The position numbers and the translations under genes are program-made. From NCBI RefSeq assembly GCF_000296815.2, contig NZ_CAIT01000006.1, positions 812,777 to 876,776 of the forward strand: a DNA stretch of 64,000 nucleotides, in the 5' to 3' direction. This document shows, piece after piece, positions 1-8,433 of this stretch; position 1 is the stretch's first letter, and every line of letters begins with the position of its first letter. The DNA comes from Fibrisoma limi BUZ 3. GTDB taxonomy: Bacteria; Bacteroidota; Bacteroidia; Cytophagales; Spirosomataceae. The notes beneath the pieces are model-generated. The model had not been told where the DNA came from and searched no databases. It saw only the letters and a program-made list of their open reading frames with translations.

Positions 1-950
1 GTGAATCCCCGACCCTCCATTGAACGCGCTCACGTTATTGGCCACCAGCGCACGGCCCTTCCATTCGGGGCGTTTTGGTTTTTCGGGCCGTGGCTCAACC
101 GCCCGCGCAGAATCGACTTTTACCAGGGCGTCGGCGTTGGGGTTAGTAGCTCCCTGCTCCCCGTCGGTCACGTCGAGGATAATCCCATTGCCGTCGCTCA
201 GCTTCCCGATCCTCTCCCAGGGAACAAGCGTTTTGTTGTTCCAGACGAAATTGCGCTGGATGATGATGTGGTAGCCGGGCGCGTCGTCGTAGGCCCAGTT
301 ATTGAGCGTCGAAATGCCCGAGCCACCGTAGCGCATGAACCAGGCATTGTCGTACACCCGGCAATCTTCAATCGTCAGGTAATCCATTTCAATCCCGACA
401 ATCCCCCCCCCGCGCATTTGCTTACGGAGCAGTTACGAATGATAACATGGTGGGGCTTTTGATCGGGTTTGTTCAGCCGCCCGTTGACAAAAATGCCGTT
501 GGTGTTAAAGAACGGATTGGGTTTCGGCTTTTTAGCGTCTTCCTGAGCGGCCAGCAGCACAATCGAATCGTTGTTGCCCACCACGGTCAGCCCCTCAAGG
601 ATGTGGTACGATCCGGAAACGTGAATACCGTTCCAGCCCACCGGACGAACGACGGGTTTGTGGCCGGGCCGGGCTTTCCAGGAAATCCAGGCGTCGGGCC
701 GGCCGGAGCGGGTAATGGACAAAACGGCGCTGCCGTTACCCGTATCGTCGTTGGTGTACGTACCATCCCCAATCCATACTACGTCGCCGGGCTCAACCAG
801 TTCAGCGGCTTTTTGCAGGCTTCGGAAAGCGGTTTGGGGTGTTTTACCGTCGTTGGTATCCTTACCGTCGCCGGATACGTGCCAAACCTGAGCCAGAGCA
901 AGCGGACTGAATAATACCAGCCATAGAATCGAGAAAACAATACGTCTCAT
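1..950 (-). pseudogene. Right-handed beta-helix (pectate-lyase-like) secreted protein, frame-disrupted, 3' end outside window
   Basis: The first part encodes a signal peptide (MRRIVFSILWLVLFSPLALA) and an N-terminal beta-helix segment with a DGxYTND-like repeat and a later HVIIRNCSVSKC turn. The frame then stops at about 375. The stop follows a run of nine G on the coding strand (plus-strand C run 403-411). With one more G, translation continues without a stop to the window edge (GIEMDYLTIEDCRVYDNAW, then NNWAYDDAPGYHIII), clearly the same beta-helix protein. I chose the start at 950 because its ATG overlaps the upstream stop as ATGA; an ATG at 959 is also possible. It is the last gene of a GH5-pyruvyltransferase-beta-helix operon. 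It could be a true pseudogene, a phase-variable tract or a homopolymer sequencing error. Substrate unknown. Confidence 0.7.
403..411 (-). repeat. G9 homopolymer tract that breaks the beta-helix reading frame
   Basis: There are nine consecutive C on the plus strand (G on the coding strand). Ten G (or seven) would restore the downstream frame; nine brings a stop about ten codons later. Confidence 0.85.
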
Positions 951-2230
951 ACGAGCCATGTTTTTCGGAGTAGTTGGAATGTTTGATCGTACCGTTTTTC
1001 GACAGCCGCCAATGCCTTGCGGACGTTCTGCTGGGCGGCCGGGTAATTTTTCGTTACCTGCATGAGCCGGTCCGTAATCTGCTGACCCGTGCTCTGCTCA
1101 ATCTCGAAAGTCCAGTCGCCCAGGCCCAGGTCGTAGTACATCTGCCCCTTGATTGTATCCTGCGGCTGGCGGAGGTAGAAACAGGGCGTCCCCGTAACGG
1201 CGGCCATAATGGGCGAGTGACATTCGAAGCTCAGTACCGTATGAGCCTGCGCATACAGCGAGGTGGCTTCGTCCGGCAACCAGTACCCCCGCTTAACGAC
1301 CTTCGCTTTTACGTCGGCAGGCAGCGGGTCAATCAGTAACTCGTCCATGATGTCTACCTGGTAGGTCATTTCAGGGCAAACCAGCACGCTGTGACCCGTC
1401 TGCCGGACCCAGGCCGTGATGGCCTCGCGCAGTTTGGCGTGGTCGGCTTCCTTCCATTTATCATTCAGCTCCGTGACTTCGCGGATTTTCTGTTCGCTCC
1501 AGCCGTTGTTGTTGGGATTAATTTTATGATAGGGCGTTACCCGAAGCCGGGGAATAGCACAGATGAATTCGCGTGGTTTGAGGTTGTTGGCGCTCAGAAA
1601 TGCCTTCGCCTTATCGTCGTCGCGGATGGTCAGGGCAAACGTCGCGTCGGGCGCAAAGGCGATGTGTTCGCCCGAAAGCCCTGCTTTTCTGAGGCTATCG
1701 ATCGAAGCCGTTTCGCGGGTAAAGAGCAGCGATGCTTTTGACAACAGCGTTTTCAGATTCGGATTAACGTCCTGGATCGTGACGCCGAACAGCCCGAATG
1801 GTTTGTTCGTTTGTGCGTGCCAGGCTTCCAGGTAATCGGCAGCCACCACCATCGGCCCGGAGCCGTGCAGAAAAAAATCCGCTTCTTCAAACGCCTGCTT
1901 CACGGCCTCCGACTGCGGTACGTTGCTCACTACGTTGCCGTGAATGATCCGTAAATCGGGGTAGTGCCGAAGCAGCATGGCCTCTACCTCTGCGCTGCGG
2001 CTGCGTTTCCACAGAATCAGCCGGGCCTTTGGCAGCCGCTTTTTGAGGAGCGCAATCAGCCCCGGGGTGTGCGCAATATCACCGATATTGACCGACTGCC
2101 AGCCCGATGTAAACAGAATCGTCGGGTCAGGTTTGTTGGTAGCCAATCCGATTCGGGAAACCAACAGCGACGCGCTGAGCAGGCTGGCGCGGTGTAGAAA
2201 GGCTCGTCGGGTATGGAGGGTATTGTTCAT
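947..2230 (-). CDS. Polysaccharide pyruvyl transferase family protein with Tat-type signal
   Basis: 427 aa. The body has the features of the polysaccharide pyruvyl transferase family (PF04230): an N-terminal SVNIGDIAHTPGL segment, a central HGSGPMVV stretch, LFTRETASIDSLRKAG and a C-terminal FECHSPIMAAVTGTPCFYLR. Family members normally move pyruvate from PEP onto exopolysaccharide sugars in the cytoplasm. This one begins with TRRAFLH and a hydrophobic segment, a good twin-arginine signal, so export is inferred. The gene lies 12 bp after the GH5 gene and its TGA overlaps the ATG of the beta-helix gene, so the three are probably co-transcribed and act on one glycan. The exact reaction cannot be told. 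Confidence 0.8.
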   Translation of the reverse strand: MNNTLHTRRAFLHRASLLSASLLVSRIGLATNKPDPTILFTSGWQSVNIGDIAHTPGLIALLKKRLPKARLILWKRSRSAEVEAMLLRHYPDLRIIHGNVVSNVPQSEAVKQAFEEADFFLHGSGPMVVAADYLEAWHAQTNKPFGLFGVTIQDVNPNLKTLLSKASLLFTRETASIDSLRKAGLSGEHIAFAPDATFALTIRDDDKAKAFLSANNLKPREFICAIPRLRVTPYHKINPNNNGWSEQKIREVTELNDKWKEADHAKLREAITAWVRQTGHSVLVCPEMTYQVDIMDELLIDPLPADVKAKVVKRGYWLPDEATSLYAQAHTVLSFECHSPIMAAVTGTPCFYLRQPQDTIKGQMYYDLGLGDWTFEIEQSTGQQITDRLMQVTKNYPAAQQNVRKALAAVEKRYDQTFQLLRKTWLV

Positions 2231-2242
2231 AAGGATAAATAA

Positions 2243-3289
2243 TCACTTAAGCTGTAAAGCGTTCAGAAGCTTATCGTCAAATTTCCGCTCACTCGCCGGC
2301 GCATCGTTTTTTTCCAGCGTCGAGAAACTCGGGCTCACCGACGCACGGCCATAACACCACAGCGCCGAGGCCAGTTGGTTCTCCCGGATGATGGTGCCCA
2401 GATCGGTCAGCCAGGCTACGCGGTCGTTATAGTCAGCGGTGTTCAGTACCCCGTACTCACCCAGATACAACCTCACCTGGTTTGTTTTTGCCCACGCCAG
2501 CACCCGATCGAAAAAGTCCTTACGGATAAAGTCAATCGTCCATTGACTGGTCGGATAATGCTGGCCTGTTGGCAACGTATAGCGTAGCCAGGGGGCTCCC
2601 TGGTGCGTAAAGCCGAACGGCGAATAACAGTGGGTCGAATATACTACGTTCCGATCATCAACCGGCTGCATATCAGCTACGTCCTGATTGCCTTTTACCG
2701 GTGTTACCACCAGCGTATGGGTAGGCGCAACCCGGCGAATGGCCCGTAGCAACCGACCATTGAAGGTATCCCAGACTGCCTGGCTTTTGAAAAACGGCTC
2801 GTTCATGGGTTCAATAAACAAACGCTCGGGATCGTAGGTGCTGACTTCGCGGGCCAGGGCGGTCCAGAAGCGAATAAACGCCGTTTGCATGGCGGTATCG
2901 GCTTCGAGCCGGGCCGTGTATTCGCGAGCCGGATGTACCGGATTGAAGACCACCGCCAGCCCGTTTTTCAGCATCAGGTTCAGTACGGCTTTGATACTGT
3001 CCATATCCTGCCGGTTGAGTGTTTCGGGATGTTGTTCATCCATCAGCACCGAACGGATGGGAAACCGAACGTGCCGAAAGCCTGCCTGTCGGATAAGTTT
3101 CAGGTCCGATTCAGTGTATTGGGTTGGCGCGAGAACGCCCGTTGTTTTATTGCGCACCAGCCAGTTATCGATGTTGATGCCATTTTTCAGTTGTTCGTAC
3201 CGGCTGGCAGGTACCTCACGGAGCGTCTGCTGGCTTTTGACGAGCAGTGGCAGGGTTGCAAACAGGCAAAGGAGGGCGTACTGTTTCAT
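2243..3289 (-). CDS. Glycoside hydrolase family 5 (cellulase-type) secreted enzyme
   Basis: 348 aa with signal peptide (hydrophobic 4-17, cleavage near SQ). GH5/clan GH-A signatures are present: GFRHVRFPIR near 70-79, acid/base Glu164 in EPMNEP, His220/Tyr222 in the THCY motif and nucleophile Glu278 in YLGEYG. The length fits a single catalytic domain with no binding module. It should hydrolyse a beta-1,4-glycan (glucan, mannan or similar) in the periplasm or outside; the subfamily cannot be read by eye. It is the first gene of a tight three-gene minus-strand operon. Confidence 0.9.
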   Translation of the reverse strand: MKQYALLCLFATLPLLVKSQQTLREVPASRYEQLKNGINIDNWLVRNKTTGVLAPTQYTESDLKLIRQAGFRHVRFPIRSVLMDEQHPETLNRQDMDSIKAVLNLMLKNGLAVVFNPVHPAREYTARLEADTAMQTAFIRFWTALAREVSTYDPERLFIEPMNEPFFKSQAVWDTFNGRLLRAIRRVAPTHTLVVTPVKGNQDVADMQPVDDRNVVYSTHCYSPFGFTHQGAPWLRYTLPTGQHYPTSQWTIDFIRKDFFDRVLAWAKTNQVRLYLGEYGVLNTADYNDRVAWLTDLGTIIRENQLASALWCYGRASVSPSFSTLEKNDAPASERKFDDKLLNALQLK

Positions 3290-3360
3290 GTATAACCGTT
3301 TGATGGTCTGTGTACTAAGCTCAGCCGCATCGTTCGTGAATGAGAACTCAATACAGGCAT

Positions 3361-3391
3361 AAAAATCAGACAGTACACCGACTGTCTGATT
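3361..3391 (-). terminator. Intrinsic terminator after the Gfo/Idh/MocA gene
   Basis: A perfect 10-bp stem AATCAGACAG/CTGTCTGATT (arms 3364-3373 and 3382-3391, 8-nt loop) is followed on the minus strand by a run of five T. It lies about 40 bp after the stop at 3432 and before the GH5 gene, so GH5 needs its own promoter. Confidence 0.8.
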
Positions 3392-3431
3392 CCGGTTTAT
3401 TCTAACCTACAAAATACAAGTTGCAATTGCC

Positions 3432-4751
3432 TTATACCACCACCTCCCAGCCCCGGGCATACGCCCGCGACCACAGCTTCATCGCTTCCGTGTCGTTGAG
3501 AATGTGACCGTTCGACGCATCACACCGCAGGCTACGCCCTACCCGGTAAGCAATATTGCCCAGTTGCGGCAGCAGCGTCGATTTGTGCCCTTCCAGAATG
3601 GGCGCGTTGAGGGGCTCATTCCCCCGGATTGCCTCGCAGAAGTTCAACAGATGCTGACCGTCAAGCTGCTCAGTCGGGCTGACGGTGTTGCCCGGATCAT
3701 AGGGCGTGTTGTCTTTAACCTCCACGACCAGCTTGTTCGCCCCGTCGAAAATCTTGTAGCTGTTGCTGCCCGGATAAACAAGGGTCCCCTTTTCACCGTA
3801 GAACACCACGCCCCGACCACTGCCTTCGGATGGGTAACCATTGCAGCTACGTCCCTCCCAGCTACAGGCCGTGTTGTTAGGAAAGTTAAACGTAATGGTC
3901 TGGGTATCGGGCGTTTCCCAGTCGTCGTCAAACTGGAACCGTCCCCCGGCCGAGACCACCTGCGTGGGGTAGTCGACACCCAGCCCCCAGCGTGCTACGT
4001 CCAGTTCATGAGTACCGTTATTGAGGGCTTCGCCCGTGCCCCAGTGCCAGAACCAGTGCCAGTTGTAATGGATCAGGTTATCGCGGTACTCCCGCCGGGG
4101 AGCGGGGCCCTGCCAGAGGTCAAAATCAAGCGTAGAGGGCACCGCCACAGACTTGCTTTTGCCAATCGATTTGCGGTTGTTGACGTACCAGGCCCGGGCA
4201 AAGTAGACCCGCCCGATCGCCCCGGCGTGCAGCCTGGCAATCATGTCTCTGACGTTGCCGAACGTCCGGCGCTGGCTGCCCATCTGCACCAGTTTTTTGT
4301 ACTTGTTGCTGGCGGCTACGAGCAGTTCGCCCTCGCGGGGGTTGTGGCTGCATGGTTTTTCAACGTAGATGTTTTTACCGGCCTGAAGCCCCAGGATAGC
4401 CGCTGGGGTGTGCCAGTGGTCGGGAGCGGCAATGGCGAGTCCATCGAAGTCCTTCTTTTCGAGCATCCGGCGGATGTCGCTGAACCCCTGCGGTTTTTTG
4501 CCGGTCAGTTTTTCGATCTCCGAGATGGTTCTGGCCAGCACGGTAGCGTCGGGGTCACAGACGTAGCCGATCTCGACGTTTGGCAGTTTGGCGAAGGTTT
4601 TAGCCAGAAACGCCCCCCGGCTGTTGGTGCCCATGACCCCGATGACGACTTTGTCGTTGGGGGCACCGGCGTAAGCGAACAGAGTAGAACTGGTAGTCGC
4701 ACTGGCACCAATCAGAGCGGCCTGTTTGACAAAATCTCGACGGTTTAACAT
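3432..4751 (-). CDS. Gfo/Idh/MocA family oxidoreductase, Tat-exported
   Basis: Typical Bacteroidota secreted Gfo/Idh/MocA protein. It has a Tat signal (LNRRDFVKQAALIGASA), a Rossmann entry VVIGVMGTNSRG, the DHWHTPA segment, the cofactor-lid motif EKPCSHN and the C-terminal NNGTHELDVARWGLGVDYP region. It likely oxidises or reduces a sugar with a tightly bound nicotinamide cofactor, in the periplasm. I prefer the ATG at 4751, which gives a short n-region before NRRDF; an in-frame ATG at 4775 would add eight residues. It stands alone between an intrinsic terminator and the HxlR gene. Substrate unknown. Confidence 0.9.
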   Translation of the reverse strand: MLNRRDFVKQAALIGASATTSSTLFAYAGAPNDKVVIGVMGTNSRGAFLAKTFAKLPNVEIGYVCDPDATVLARTISEIEKLTGKKPQGFSDIRRMLEKKDFDGLAIAAPDHWHTPAAILGLQAGKNIYVEKPCSHNPREGELLVAASNKYKKLVQMGSQRRTFGNVRDMIARLHAGAIGRVYFARAWYVNNRKSIGKSKSVAVPSTLDFDLWQGPAPRREYRDNLIHYNWHWFWHWGTGEALNNGTHELDVARWGLGVDYPTQVVSAGGRFQFDDDWETPDTQTITFNFPNNTACSWEGRSCNGYPSEGSGRGVVFYGEKGTLVYPGSNSYKIFDGANKLVVEVKDNTPYDPGNTVSPTEQLDGQHLLNFCEAIRGNEPLNAPILEGHKSTLLPQLGNIAYRVGRSLRCDASNGHILNDTEAMKLWSRAYARGWEVVV

Positions 4752-4910
4752 AGAGTGAACCTGGTCAGCATTCATAAGACAACCGACGACCAGAAACCAC
4801 TTACAGCCGCAACCGTTAAACCAAAAAAACTCCCGGTTTCTCGTTTCAGCGTATCATGTGTCAGACAGGCTACTACTCCTGACCACCTCCCGGCTGAGTT
4901 TAAACCGCCT

Positions 4911-5303
4911 TTACGCTTCTTTCGCGTCCGAACCGAGATAATGCTGCCTGACCCGGTCAATAGCCTGGTTCTGCTCGCCCCAACTGAGCAGTTGCTCTAA
5001 AATGGGTATCAGCGACTGCGCAAGTGGCGTTAAGGAATATTCCACCCTGGGCGGCACCTCGGGATAAATAGTTCGCTGGACAAATCCATCACGTTCCAGT
5101 TCCCGGAGTTGATCCGTCAGCATTTTCTCAGTAATCAATGGGATGGCCCGGCGTAACTCGCCAAAGCGAATCACACCACCGTTGATTTGCCAGAGGATAA
5201 TCATCTTCCACCGCCCATTAATCAGGATCAGGCTGCTGGTCAGCGGGCAGTTCGTGATCATTTGCAGTTGATTCTGCGCATTGGACGAATTCAACTTTCT
5301 CAT
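4911..5303 (-). CDS. HxlR-family winged-helix transcriptional regulator
   Basis: 130 aa from the ATG at 5303; the open frame runs further upstream but would cross the divergent promoter. HxlR features: NCPLTSSLILINGRWKMIIL, a helix-turn-helix around FGELRRAIPLITEKMLTDQL, and the wing RTIYPEVPPRVEYSLT ending in PILEQLLSWGE. HxlR proteins often sense aldehydes or oxidants through cysteine; the only Cys here is Cys19, just before the DNA-binding core. It is divergent from the FrnE-OYE-Ohr set, which it probably controls together with itself. Confidence 0.88.
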   Translation of the reverse strand: MRKLNSSNAQNQLQMITNCPLTSSLILINGRWKMIILWQINGGVIRFGELRRAIPLITEKMLTDQLRELERDGFVQRTIYPEVPPRVEYSLTPLAQSLIPILEQLLSWGEQNQAIDRVRQHYLGSDAKEA

Positions 5304-5320
5304 AGTCAGCACACTATTAT

Positions 5321-5347
5321 TTTCGTAAGTGACACACAATTTCGTAA
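5321..5347. promoter_or_regulatory. Direct repeat TTTCGTAA, candidate HxlR operator
   Basis: Two exact TTTCGTAA copies (5321-5328 and 5340-5347, start to start 19 bp, about two helical turns) lie between the divergent HxlR gene and the FrnE-like gene. The assignment is by position only. Confidence 0.4.
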
Positions 5348-5429
5348 CTACTTGATTTACAGACGGAAACAAGGCCAATTTTGTATCGTTGATCGGGACG
5401 AAAAACAACTGGCGGTCAACGCTGCGAAG

Positions 5430-6086
5430 ATGAATCCGGTACGAATTGATATAGTTTCTGATCTGGTCTGCCCCTGGTGTTACATCGGGCGCAAACGACT
5501 GGCCAACGCACTGGCTCAAATACCCGAGGTGGAAACACAAATTCACTGGCAACCGTTCGAGCTGTTCCCGCTGATTCCCGTAAACGGTGTGGAACGCCAC
5601 GCCCACATGGCCAAGGTGTTTGGATCGGCCCGGCGTCGTGATGCCGTCTTTGCTCAGGTAACCCAGGTGGGACAGACTGAAGGACTCGATCTACGTTTTG
5701 ACCGCATTGCCAGGTCGCCCAATACGTTCCTGCTGCACCGCCTGCTGTGGAAAGCCGGTCAAGAGGGCTATCAGGACACGCTGGCAATGGTCTTTTTCAA
5801 CGCGTTCTTTACCGAGAACCGGGATCTGACCCAGCCCGATCAGATTGCGACCATTCTGGCACCATTCAACTGGTCGAGGGCGGATCTTGACCAGTTCCTG
5901 GCCAGCGACGAAGGGGCATCGGTGGTTCGGCACCAACAACGGCTCTACCGGTTTGCCGGTGTCAGCAGCGTACCAACGTATTTCTTTAACAACCAACTCA
6001 TTCTGGTGGGTGCCCAGCCACCCGATCAGTTCGTACAGGCGGTCACGCGGGCCGCTCATCAGACACAACTACCCGCGGGACACTAA
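5430..6086 (+). CDS. DsbA-family/FrnE-like thioredoxin-fold oxidoreductase
   Basis: 218 aa, no signal peptide, so cytoplasmic. The active site CPWC is at Cys14-Cys17 after the first strand (VRIDIVSDLV), followed by an all-helical insertion and a C-terminal SVPTYFF cis-proline motif and FNNQLILVGAQPP, typical of FrnE/2-hydroxychromene-2-carboxylate isomerase-like members. I chose the ATG at 5430 because the thioredoxin fold starts right there; the longer frame runs through the intergenic region. It is the first gene of the HxlR-linked redox set, and a role in disulfide handling under electrophile or oxidant stress is inferred. Confidence 0.9.
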   Translation: MNPVRIDIVSDLVCPWCYIGRKRLANALAQIPEVETQIHWQPFELFPLIPVNGVERHAHMAKVFGSARRRDAVFAQVTQVGQTEGLDLRFDRIARSPNTFLLHRLLWKAGQEGYQDTLAMVFFNAFFTENRDLTQPDQIATILAPFNWSRADLDQFLASDEGASVVRHQQRLYRFAGVSSVPTYFFNNQLILVGAQPPDQFVQAVTRAAHQTQLPAGH

Positions 6087-6126
6087 CCAGGTCTCAACGC
6101 TCATCTAATCAACCTAATACACTGTT

Positions 6127-7257
6127 ATGAATCATTCTCCTTTATTCGAGCCCTATCGGCTCGGTGACCTGCTATTGCCTAACCGGATGATTATGGCCCC
6201 GCTAACGCGCAACCGGGCAAACGCGCCCGGTGACGTACCGACGGAACTGATGGCTACGTATTACGCCCAGCGGGCCAGTGCCGGCCTGATCATTTCCGAG
6301 GCCACTCACATTTCCGCTCAGGCTGTGGGTTACATTCACGCACCGGGTCTGTTCACGCTGCCGCAGGTAACAGGCTGGAAGCAGGTGACCCAGGCTGTCC
6401 ATGAAGCCGGGGGCCGCATTTTCGCTCAGTTATTCCACACGGGCCGCATGTCGCTTTCCTATTTTCAACCGGGCGGTCAGGCCCACGTAGCGCCGTCGGC
6501 CGTCCAGGCTCAGGGTTACCAGGCAACCGTTTATGCGTATGATGGCAGTCTGACGCAGCTACCCTACGGTGAACCCCGCGCGTTGGCGACGGAAGAGATA
6601 CCTGGCATCATTTCGGATTTTGCCCAGGCGGCCCGCCACGCCGGAATGGCGGATTTTGACGGCGTTGAAGTGCACGGTGCCAACGGCTATCTGCTCGAAC
6701 AGTTTCTGAATCCGGTGGTCAACCAGCGTACCGACGAATGGGGCGGCAGCATCGAAAACCGGAGCCGGCTAACGCTTGAGGTGACCCGTGCGATTGCCGA
6801 CGTGTGGGGAGCCAACCGGGTCGGTGTGCGATTTTCGCCGTTTGGTCAACTGCACGATCAGCCTCCCTACGCCGAAACGGAAGCCACCTACCTGTACCTG
6901 GCCGCTGAACTACGTAAACTCGGCGTGGCCTACATCCACCTGTTCAACCAGGCTACGTTCGGGACCGGGGGCTTCTCCGACGATTTTCTGGCAACAATGG
7001 CCAGAACGTTCGGGGGAACGATCATACTGAACGGTGGGCTGACTTTCGAGACAGGTACCGACGCCCTGGCCACCGGACAGGCGCATCTGATGGCCTACGG
7101 CCGGGCATTTCTGGCTAATCCCGATCTGGTCGAGCGGTTCCGGCAGGGAGCCCCCCTCAACGACGTCAACGGAGCCCGGCTCTACGGTGGTGGCGAAGAT
7201 GGCTACACGGATTACCCTACCCTGACCAGCCAGGCGCTGGTATCCTCCACGTACTAA
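6127..7257 (+). CDS. Old yellow enzyme family alkene reductase (NemA/OYE-like)
   Basis: 376 aa, full-length (beta/alpha)8 flavoenzyme. Signatures: N-terminal LFEPYRLGDLLLPNRMIMAPLTRNRA, His183/Asn186/Tyr188 in EVHGANGYLLEQFLNP (substrate-binding and proton-donor positions of OYE), RTDEWGGSIENR and the phosphate-binding YGRAFLANPDL. It reduces activated C=C bonds of enones, maleimides or nitro compounds with NAD(P)H and FMN. It lies 40 bp after the FrnE-like gene and before Ohr, which fits an electrophile/peroxide detoxification operon under HxlR. Confidence 0.95.
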   Translation: MNHSPLFEPYRLGDLLLPNRMIMAPLTRNRANAPGDVPTELMATYYAQRASAGLIISEATHISAQAVGYIHAPGLFTLPQVTGWKQVTQAVHEAGGRIFAQLFHTGRMSLSYFQPGGQAHVAPSAVQAQGYQATVYAYDGSLTQLPYGEPRALATEEIPGIISDFAQAARHAGMADFDGVEVHGANGYLLEQFLNPVVNQRTDEWGGSIENRSRLTLEVTRAIADVWGANRVGVRFSPFGQLHDQPPYAETEATYLYLAAELRKLGVAYIHLFNQATFGTGGFSDDFLATMARTFGGTIILNGGLTFETGTDALATGQAHLMAYGRAFLANPDLVERFRQGAPLNDVNGARLYGGGEDGYTDYPTLTSQALVSSTY

Positions 7258-7299
7258 GCAGTTCTTTTTCCTTTCACCTAATTTTCACAAACCAACACA

Positions 7300-7737
7300 A
7301 TGGAAACACAAACAAGCAAGGGGCTCTACGTAGCCGAAGTAACAACCGTTGGTGGCCGTAATGGTCACGCTCAGTCCTCCGATGACCTGCTGAATGTCCA
7401 CCTGGCCTTCCCGAAAGAAATCGGCGGTAACGGCGGAGCCACTAATCCTGAGCAGCTTTTTGCGGCTGGCTTCTCAGCCTGCTTTGGCCAGAGCCTGTCC
7501 TTTGTCGCTTCGCAGCGCAAACTGCCGGTCGACGTCAAGAATGTCAGCGTAACGGCGCAGGTGCACCTGCTCCAGATCGAAGGCGGGTATGGTCTGGCAG
7601 CGGACCTGTTCATCCGGGTGCCGGGCGTAAATCGCGACGTGGCCGAAGAACTCGTTGAAGCGACCAAGACCGTTTGCGCGTACAGTAATTCCACCCGGGG
7701 TAATGTTCGGACGACCTACCAGATTGTCGAAGACTAG
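7300..7737 (+). CDS. ohr: Organic hydroperoxide resistance protein (Ohr, OsmC fold)
   Basis: 145 aa, normal family length. It has the two redox cysteines of Ohr: Cys61 (FSACFGQSL) as peroxidatic and Cys126 (TVCAYSNSTRGN) as resolving, with Arg20 and Glu51 in the expected supporting positions. It reduces organic and fatty-acid hydroperoxides using lipoylated proteins in the cytoplasm. In many bacteria ohr is governed by the MarR protein OhrR; here the nearest regulator is HxlR, so control may differ. It lies 42 bp after the OYE gene. Confidence 0.95.
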   Translation: METQTSKGLYVAEVTTVGGRNGHAQSSDDLLNVHLAFPKEIGGNGGATNPEQLFAAGFSACFGQSLSFVASQRKLPVDVKNVSVTAQVHLLQIEGGYGLAADLFIRVPGVNRDVAEELVEATKTVCAYSNSTRGNVRTTYQIVED

Positions 7738-7788
7738 TCCCTTCGTTCGCACTGACCACTTCATCAACAAACATCTCTTTTCACGATC

Positions 7789-8364
7789 ATGACATCGTTC
7801 ACATCTTTTTTACGCCTGGCCGTTCTGTCGGTTACCCTGCTGGTAGCGATGTCCGCCTGCAAGGACGAAAACGAGAACGTTAAACCGACGGCTACGGATA
7901 CCATCGCGGCCAATGCGGCCCTGGGCAGGGCTTTTTTCGAAGAAGGGCTCAACGCAGATACGCCGGCTGCCCGGGCGGCCGGCTTTACCCGGGTCGTATC
8001 GCCGGATTATCAGCAGTACAATGCCATCGCCCCTCTGGGCCGTGATGGACTCATTGGTTTTGTCGAAGAGTTCTATAAAGCCATTCCCAACCTGAATGCC
8101 GTAATTCGGGACGTATTTGCCACTGAAGATCGGGTGGTGGTGCGCTGGACCATCACCGGCAACGTAACGGGTGCTCCTTTTCTGGGCGTGCCGCCGTCCG
8201 GGCAACGGCTGGAGTTTGATGTGATCGACATCTGGACTATCCGTAATGGTCAGCTTTATGAGCACTGGGATCAGTTCGACTGGCCACGCTGCTTTATCCA
8301 GTTGGGTATTCAGGGCATACCAGCTCCGTTCCAGGAAGCGGCTTCCCGACCCGTAAGACGCTAA
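7789..8364 (+). CDS. SnoaL-like ester-cyclase-fold lipoprotein
   Basis: 191 aa. A lipoprotein signal with lipobox ending at Cys24 (VAMSACK) is followed by a SnoaL/NTF2-like cone domain: DYQQYNA, RDGLIGFVEEFYKAIPNL, the strands VRWTITGNVTGAPFLGVPPSG and VIDIWTIRNGQLYEHWDQFD. SnoaL-like proteins bind small hydrophobic ligands, and many have no proven enzyme activity. It probably sits on the periplasmic face of a membrane. It shares a short leader motif with the next gene. Function unknown. Confidence 0.85.
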   Translation: MTSFTSFLRLAVLSVTLLVAMSACKDENENVKPTATDTIAANAALGRAFFEEGLNADTPAARAAGFTRVVSPDYQQYNAIAPLGRDGLIGFVEEFYKAIPNLNAVIRDVFATEDRVVVRWTITGNVTGAPFLGVPPSGQRLEFDVIDIWTIRNGQLYEHWDQFDWPRCFIQLGIQGIPAPFQEAASRPVRR

Positions 8365-8373
8365 TTCACGTAC

Positions 8374-8399
8374 AGACAGGCCAGGAGTCTGGCCTGTCT
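8374..8399 (+). other. Perfect 11-bp hairpin between the SnoaL-like and SDR genes
   Basis: AGACAGGCCAG and its exact complement flank a 4-nt loop (8374-8384 and 8389-8399). No T tract follows on the plus strand, so it is not a classic terminator. It may act as an mRNA processing or stability element. Confidence 0.6.
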
Positions 8400-8433
8400 A
8401 CCCAAACACTTCATCAATAAACGCTTCCTTATC

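Noticed and set aside
3504-4748. 414-aa open frame antisense to the Gfo/Idh/MocA gene
   Set aside because: It fully overlaps a clear Tat-type oxidoreductase, has no domain signature and is rich in Val, Arg and Pro as expected from reading a GC-rich gene backwards.
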